Positions 60,031-64,000 of a DNA stretch of 64,000 nt are shown piece by piece. Origin of the DNA: Streptomyces sp. WMMB303 (GTDB lineage Bacteria > Actinomycetota > Actinomycetes > Streptomycetales > Streptomycetaceae). Made by a program: the position numbers and the translations under genes. Numbering within the stretch: the first letter of the stretch is position 1; every line of letters starts with the position of its first letter. The stretch covers positions 4,452,501 through 4,516,500 of the forward strand of contig NZ_JARKIN010000001.1 in assembly GCF_029351045.1 (NCBI RefSeq). Reading direction: 5' to 3'. The notes below the pieces were generated by a model, which saw only the letters and a program-made list of their open reading frames with translations, was not told the DNA's origin and did no database searches.

Positions 60031-60959
60031 GTGGGGCTGACCTTCCGGGAGAGGCGGCGGGCGAGAGGCAGCAGGCCGAGCAGTGCCGCGGCGGAGAGCG
60101 AAGAGGTGGTCCGGGCCCGCGGCGGGTGGGAGGTGCGGCAGCCGCGCGCGGTGAGTGCGGCCTGGAGCGGGAGCATGGCGCGGATCCCGCCGCCCACCGC
60201 GCGCTGGAGCAGCGGCGGCGAGGGGTTGAGCGCGGCGTGTGCCAGCGGTCGGGCGGCTGTCGCCGCGTAGGCGGTACTCGCGGCGAGGGTCAGTGGTGCC
60301 CGCTGCCGCGTCAGCACGGCCGTGGTCGCCGCCACCGCGCCCAGTGCCGCCAGCGGCACCGCCGGGGCGCCGCCCTCCGCCTCTCGGCGGGAGACGGAGG
60401 TGACCGCGAGGGTGTGTGCCCCCATGAGGGCGGCCGCGCCCAGCACCGGTGCGGAACCGGGCCCCGGCGGGGGTGCCGGGGTGCCGTCGGTCCCGGGCGC
60501 TGCGGGGCGCGCGGTGGCCGCCGCGCCCAGGAGTATGTCCAGGGAGCGGGCCGCCGCCATGGCGGCGGGACCTGCCGGGGTGTGCTTGAGGCGGAGGTCG
60601 TAGGCCCACACGGTGGTGGCCAGCGCGGTGGCGGTGAGGAGCGGGAGGCGGCCGGCGCGGGCGGCCAACGCCAGCCCGGCGGCGGTCAGTCCGGTTGCCG
60701 CCGCGAGGGCGGACCGCGGCTGGATGCGGCCCGAGGGCAGCGGCCGCTGCGGGCGCTCACGGGCGTCTTCTTCTTGGTCGGCCCAGTCGTTGAGCGCCAT
60801 GCCCGCCTCGTACAGGCACAGCGAGGCTCCCGCGGCCAGCGCAGTCCCCCGGCCCGGGCCACGGCCGGCCGCCACGGCGCCGACCACCGCGTCGCCGGGC
60901 ACGGTGGAGACCGCGGAGATCCGCAGGAGTTGCGCCCAGGCGGCTCCTCGGCCGGTCAT
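60027..60959 (-). CDS. eboC: UbiA-like prenyltransferase family protein EboC (SCO3242-type)
   Basis: 310 residues from the ATG at 60959 (ATGA overlap with the upstream enzyme). Polytopic, about seven to nine helices. It has the UbiA first Asp-rich motif as MALNDWADQEEDARERPQRP (NDxxD followed by RP.R.P) and YDLRLKHTPAGPAAMAAARS in place of the second Asp-rich motif. The second motif is degenerate, as in other EboC/SCO3242 proteins, so prenyl transfer is uncertain and a transport role is possible. It is the only polytopic membrane protein in the operon, hence the best candidate for the membrane step. Confidence 0.85.
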   Translation of the reverse strand: MTGRGAAWAQLLRISAVSTVPGDAVVGAVAAGRGPGRGTALAAGASLCLYEAGMALNDWADQEEDARERPQRPLPSGRIQPRSALAAATGLTAAGLALAARAGRLPLLTATALATTVWAYDLRLKHTPAGPAAMAAARSLDILLGAAATARPAAPGTDGTPAPPPGPGSAPVLGAAALMGAHTLAVTSVSRREAEGGAPAVPLAALGAVAATTAVLTRQRAPLTLAASTAYAATAARPLAHAALNPSPPLLQRAVGGGIRAMLPLQAALTARGCRTSHPPRARTTSSLSAAALLGLLPLARRLSRKVSPT

Positions 60960-62203
60960 CGGGCGGCTCCCGTGCCGTCGGCGGACGCACCGTCGGCGGA
61001 CGCGGCACGCTCGTCCACTCCGGCGGCGCCGCCCGGCCCGTGCCGGAAGCCGTACGCGAGGTCGAGCAGGGCCCGCCACTGCCCCGGCAGGTCGGCCGGA
61101 CCGCTGTCGGGGTCCTTGAAGTAGAAGCCCAGTCCGGGCACCGGGCCGGTGCGGCCGCGTTCGTCGGCGCGGGCGAGCAGCCGGGCCAGGTCGAGGACGA
61201 GCGGGGCGGCGAGCGCCGAGTCGCAGCCCTGCCAGGTGGTCTGCAGCGTCATGCGGGAGCCGAGGAAGCCGTCGAAGGCGATGTGGTCCCAGGCGGTCTT
61301 CCAGTCGCCCATCGCCGGGACGTCGTCGATGTGCACCTCTCCTTCCGGGAGGGTGCCGAGGTTGTCGGCCAGGACCCGCGCCTTGCCCGCGTTCTTGGCG
61401 GCCGCCGCCGCGGGGTCGGCGAGTGCCGCGCCGTCTCCGCCGCCGAGCAGGTTGGTGCCGCTCCAGGCGCGTACGGCCAGCGCGCGCTGCGCGAACATCG
61501 GGGCCAGGACCGAGCGCAGCAGGGTCTGCCCGGTCTTGCCGTCCCGCCCCGCGTACGGGACGCGGGCGGTACCGGCCGCTGCGGCCAGTCGAGGGTGGTG
61601 GAGGCCCGCGGACGGGGTGAAGTTGACGTACGGGCATCCCGCGCGCAGGGCCGCGGCCGCGTAGCGGGAGCTGGGCGGCAGGGGGGTGTGCGCGGTGCCC
61701 GGCGCCTCCTCGGATACGGGCGGGGACGGCTCGGTGCTGGCCACGTTGATCACCACGGTGCGGGCCAGGCCGTGGGTGCGGGTGAATTCGGTGAGGTCGG
61801 CCGCGTACCCGGCGATCAGTTCTTCCTCGGCGTCGGCGTCCTCCGCGGCCGGTCCGGCCGGCGGGGCGCCGGGGCGGAGGGCGGCGTCGGCGGTGGCGAG
61901 TTCGGCGCGGACCGCCGCGGGCAGGCCGTGCGGGAGGACACCGGCTTCGGCGAGGGCCTCGGCCCGCTTGGGCAGCGGGCAGGAGGCGGTGTCGTGTCCG
62001 CCGAAGACGAGGGAGTCCAGCGGTGGCAGCCCGGCACCGGCGAAAGGCTCGGTCTCGGTGACCATCCCGACGGGTGGATGCAGCCGGGCTGCGAGCGCCG
62101 CGGCTCCGGTGATCGCGGTGGTCGCCACGGAGCCTCTGGCGCCGATGAGCCACACCCCGGTACGGGGCGGCCGGACGTCGGAGCTGTCGGTGCGGTCGGT
62201 CAC
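60956..62203 (-). CDS. Inositol-3-phosphate synthase-like enzyme
   Basis: 415 residues from the GTG at 62203, preceded by a strong GGAGGA. The NAD-binding start is GVWLIGARGSVATTAITGAA. Family motifs include MVTETEPFAGAGLPPLDSLV, GCPYVNFTPSAGLHHPRLA, VPYAGRDGKTGQTLLRSVL and EVHIDDVPAMGDWKTAWDHI. The pattern is myo-inositol-1-phosphate synthase, giving a cyclitol phosphate from a sugar phosphate. In cyanobacterial ebo clusters a dehydroquinate-synthase-like cyclase (EboD) sits in this kind of position; here a different cyclase type is used. It is the first gene of the ebo operon. Confidence 0.85.
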   Translation of the reverse strand: MTDRTDSSDVRPPRTGVWLIGARGSVATTAITGAAALAARLHPPVGMVTETEPFAGAGLPPLDSLVFGGHDTASCPLPKRAEALAEAGVLPHGLPAAVRAELATADAALRPGAPPAGPAAEDADAEEELIAGYAADLTEFTRTHGLARTVVINVASTEPSPPVSEEAPGTAHTPLPPSSRYAAAALRAGCPYVNFTPSAGLHHPRLAAAAGTARVPYAGRDGKTGQTLLRSVLAPMFAQRALAVRAWSGTNLLGGGDGAALADPAAAAAKNAGKARVLADNLGTLPEGEVHIDDVPAMGDWKTAWDHIAFDGFLGSRMTLQTTWQGCDSALAAPLVLDLARLLARADERGRTGPVPGLGFYFKDPDSGPADLPGQWRALLDLAYGFRHGPGGAAGVDERAASADGASADGTGAAR

Positions 62204-62292
62204 GGTGTCCTCCCTGATGTGCTGCGTACGAGGGGCCGCCGGGGGGGCGCGGGACGGGGCCACGCCTGCGCCCCGGGGGCGGGCAGGCCGGG

Positions 62293-62320
62293 CCCGGGCC
62301 GGGTTCGGGCCCGGCCCGGG
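62293..62320 (-). terminator. Hairpin between secreted ThuA gene and ebo operon
   Basis: CCCGGGCCGGG-TTCGGG-CCCGGCCCGGG, a perfect 11-base stem with a 6-base loop. It is 13 bases past the leftward stop at 62333. It probably separates the ebo operon from the secreted genes upstream. Confidence 0.65.
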
Positions 62321-62332
62321 CGGCCGCTGGGG

Positions 62333-63700
62333 TCAGCGGGGTGCCGACGCGCGGATGCGTACGTCGCGGAAGGCGACCTCGTCCCCCTCCCCGTGGTTCT
62401 GCAGGCCCACGTATCCGTCCGTGAGGCTCCGGGCCGGGTCGGTGTTGGTGAAGTCGTTGATCAGTACACCGTTGAGATGGACGCGCAGCCGCTCGCCCTC
62501 GACCCGGATCTCGTAGGTGTTCCACTCCCCCGGCGGGTTCAGCGCGGCGTCCCGTGCCTCGCGGTCGGCCGACTGGAAGCCGTAGACCGCTCCGGTGGTC
62601 CGGTCGTCGGCGTCGGTGGCGTCGATCTGGATCTCGTACCCGCGGTCCACGGCCGACCAGGGGTCGTCGGAGGCGGGGAAGCCGACGAAGACACCGGAGT
62701 TGTCGTCCCCGTCGGCACTCGCCATCCGCCAGTCGAGCTTGAGCGAGTAGGAGCCGTAGGAGCGGGCGGCGTACCACAGCAGGCCCATCCCGCCGCGGGT
62801 GGTGAGGGTGCCGTCGGCGCTCTCCTCGAACGAGCCGGGACCGGCCTGCCGCCACTCCTCGGTTCCGGGACCGTCGCCGGTTCCCTCGTACAGCGTCGTG
62901 TAGCCGTTCTCCGGACGGCAGTCGGCCCGCGCCGCGCCGGTCGCGTACCGGATGCCGCCCAGCAGGTGCGCGCGGAAGGCGGGATCGGCCCAGGACTCCC
63001 GGGTGTGCCCGGCACCGGTGTAGAAGGCGCGGCCGCCCGTGTACTCCTGGCACCAGGCCAGCGGGTGGTCCTCGCCCATCGTGCCGCCGGTGTAGGAGTC
63101 CTCGTCCAGGGACGCCAGGATGCGGGCGTGTGCGCGCGGATCGGAGCGATAGTTGTACCACTCGTCGGTGCGCTCCCAGTCCGCGCCCAGCTGCGCGGTG
63201 GCGGGGTGGGCGCGGTCCTCGATCCGCACCGTGGCGGGCTGGATCGCCGGGTGGGACGCGAAGTAGGCGCCCGCGAGCCCGCCGTACCACTCCCAGTCGT
63301 ACTCGGTGTCGGCGGCTGCGTGTACGCCCACGTAGCCGCCGCCGTCACCGATGTACTCCTCGAAGGCCGCCTGTTGGCGCGGGCCCAGCACGTCGCCCGT
63401 CGTCGAGAGGAAGACGACGGCGTCGTACCGGGCCAGCTTCTTCGGGGTGAAGGCGGCGGCGTTCTCGGTGGCGTCGACGGTGAAACCGTGCTCGGCGCCG
63501 AGTTCCCGCACGGCGGCGATGCCGTCGGGGATGGACTCGTGGCGGTATCCGGCGGTCTTGGAGAAGACCAGCACGCTGCCGGCCGCCTGCTCGTGCCCGC
63601 CGGGGTGCTGCGCGGCCTGGCTCGGCGCGGCGAGCACACCGGCCAGCAGCGCACCGGCTGTCAGGGCGAGGCGGGCGCGAGGAGTGGATGCCCGGTTCAT
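62333..63700 (-). CDS. Secreted ThuA-DUF1080 (3-keto-disaccharide hydrolase) protein
   Basis: 455 residues from the ATG at 63700 (GGAGGA seven bases upstream). The signal peptide is ALTAGALLAGVLAAPSQA. The N-terminal ThuA domain has VLVFSKTAGYRHESIPDGIA, YVGVHAAADTEYDWEWYGGL and the glutamine-amidotransferase-like fold, without an active Cys. The C-terminal DUF1080 beta-sandwich has GGMGLLWYAARSYGSYSLKL, RGYEIQIDATDADDRTTGAV and HLNGVLINDFTNTDPARSLT. DUF1080 proteins bind or cleave keto-sugars, and ThuA-type proteins occur in disaccharide use. Extracellular sugar metabolism is likely. Confidence 0.85.
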   Translation of the reverse strand: MNRASTPRARLALTAGALLAGVLAAPSQAAQHPGGHEQAAGSVLVFSKTAGYRHESIPDGIAAVRELGAEHGFTVDATENAAAFTPKKLARYDAVVFLSTTGDVLGPRQQAAFEEYIGDGGGYVGVHAAADTEYDWEWYGGLAGAYFASHPAIQPATVRIEDRAHPATAQLGADWERTDEWYNYRSDPRAHARILASLDEDSYTGGTMGEDHPLAWCQEYTGGRAFYTGAGHTRESWADPAFRAHLLGGIRYATGAARADCRPENGYTTLYEGTGDGPGTEEWRQAGPGSFEESADGTLTTRGGMGLLWYAARSYGSYSLKLDWRMASADGDDNSGVFVGFPASDDPWSAVDRGYEIQIDATDADDRTTGAVYGFQSADREARDAALNPPGEWNTYEIRVEGERLRVHLNGVLINDFTNTDPARSLTDGYVGLQNHGEGDEVAFRDVRIRASAPR

Positions 63701-63713
63701 GCGCGTCCTCCGT

Positions 63714-64000
63714 TCAGCCGGTGGTGACGGTGAAGCTGTCCAGGTCGTAGAGCGCCCCGTCGCCTCCGGTGAAGACGAGGCAGAGCGTGTCCGCGTCCGC
63801 GGGGACGCCGCTGATGTCGGTGCTCACCTCGGTCCAGCCGTCCGTGGCGGAGATCTGCGCGGTGCCCAGCAGTGGTCCGTCGGGGCCGCCGGCGCGGACT
63901 TCGAGCGCGGCGTCCGCGGTGCCGGCCACCCGGGCGGTGAGTTGGGTGACGTCGGCGGGCGCGTACGGCTCGTAGGCGATCCACTGGCCGTCCCGCGCCC
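63714..64000 (-). CDS. C-terminal part of a secreted carbohydrate-binding (CBM6-like) protein
   Basis: Cut by the window end: about 95 residues are visible, in frame to 64000, and the gene starts beyond it. The beta-sandwich has QWIAYEPYAPADVTQLTARV, AALEVRAGGPDGPLLGTAQI, DGWTEVSTDISGVPADADTL and LVFTGGDGALYDLDSFTVTT, typical of CBM6/family-type sugar-binding modules at the end of secreted enzymes. In Streptomyces such modules often end large ThuA/PQQ-dehydrogenase proteins. Its stop lies 13 bases before the ThuA-DUF1080 start, suggesting one operon. Confidence 0.75.
   Translation of the reverse strand, partial: ARDGQWIAYEPYAPADVTQLTARVAGTADAALEVRAGGPDGPLLGTAQISATDGWTEVSTDISGVPADADTLCLVFTGGDGALYDLDSFTVTTG

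Noticed and set aside
1..64000. CRISPR array or intact insertion sequence
   Set aside because: No regularly spaced repeats with unique spacers and no transposase-like frame were seen in the window.

Overview
The window is GC-rich (about 70% or more) actinobacterial chromosome, almost certainly Streptomyces. The signs are SARP, XRE-DUF2690, RsbRST and mycosin-type T7SS genes, many GTG starts, 4-base ATGA/GTGA gene overlaps, twin-arginine and lipobox signals, and a CCA-less tRNA gene. There is no rRNA, CRISPR array or intact transposase.

Layout. 1-648: tail of a TPR protein. 675-11946: a type IV secretion-like cassette. It has a split VirB4 (SCO6880-type protein plus a separate ATPase), a VirB6/TrbL-like polytopic protein, VirB8-like and small membrane proteins, a transglycosylase-NlpC/P60 cell-wall hydrolase and a lipoprotein. 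It is expressed from a divergent promoter carrying two palindromes, and no relaxase is seen. 12115-20466: ordinary accessory genes: VOC/AraC pair, a secreted thaumatin-GH128 fusion, an MFS exporter, an APC permease and a membrane-anchored FMN glutamate-synthase-like enzyme. 20724-24883: a tightly coupled RsbR-RsbS-RsbT operon with two SpoIIE-type phosphatases (stress or sigma-factor control). 25345-31811: small membrane and secreted proteins, an oxidoreductase, LysR and TetR regulators, a DUF5701 protein and a patch of decayed genes.

32162-52935: a type VII (ESX) secretion locus. Two XRE-membrane-DUF2690 proteins, a peptidoglycan-binding lipoprotein and a SARP regulator lie beside it. The secretion genes run leftward: two Esx-like proteins, PPE/EspC-like proteins, an uncharacterised 850-residue protein, EccC, EccD, mycosin, EccB, EccE and a Rossmann-like protein. 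Upstream of the first Esx gene are three GCTAC heptamers at exact 11-base spacing, 8 bases from a TANNNT -10 box. That is the layout of a SARP-dependent promoter, so the nearby SARP is the obvious candidate regulator.

53268-53569: the tail of a serine integrase next to tRNA-Leu(GAG), the scar of an integrated element. 53717-62203: an eight-gene, translationally coupled ebo-type metabolite-traffic operon: inositol-phosphate-synthase-like enzyme, UbiA-like EboC, TIM-barrel isomerase, EboA, TatD hydrolase, EboE, a phosphodiesterase and a Tat-exported isomerase. It presumably makes or moves a small molecule across the membrane. 62333-64000: a secreted ThuA-DUF1080 protein and the end of a secreted carbohydrate-binding protein.
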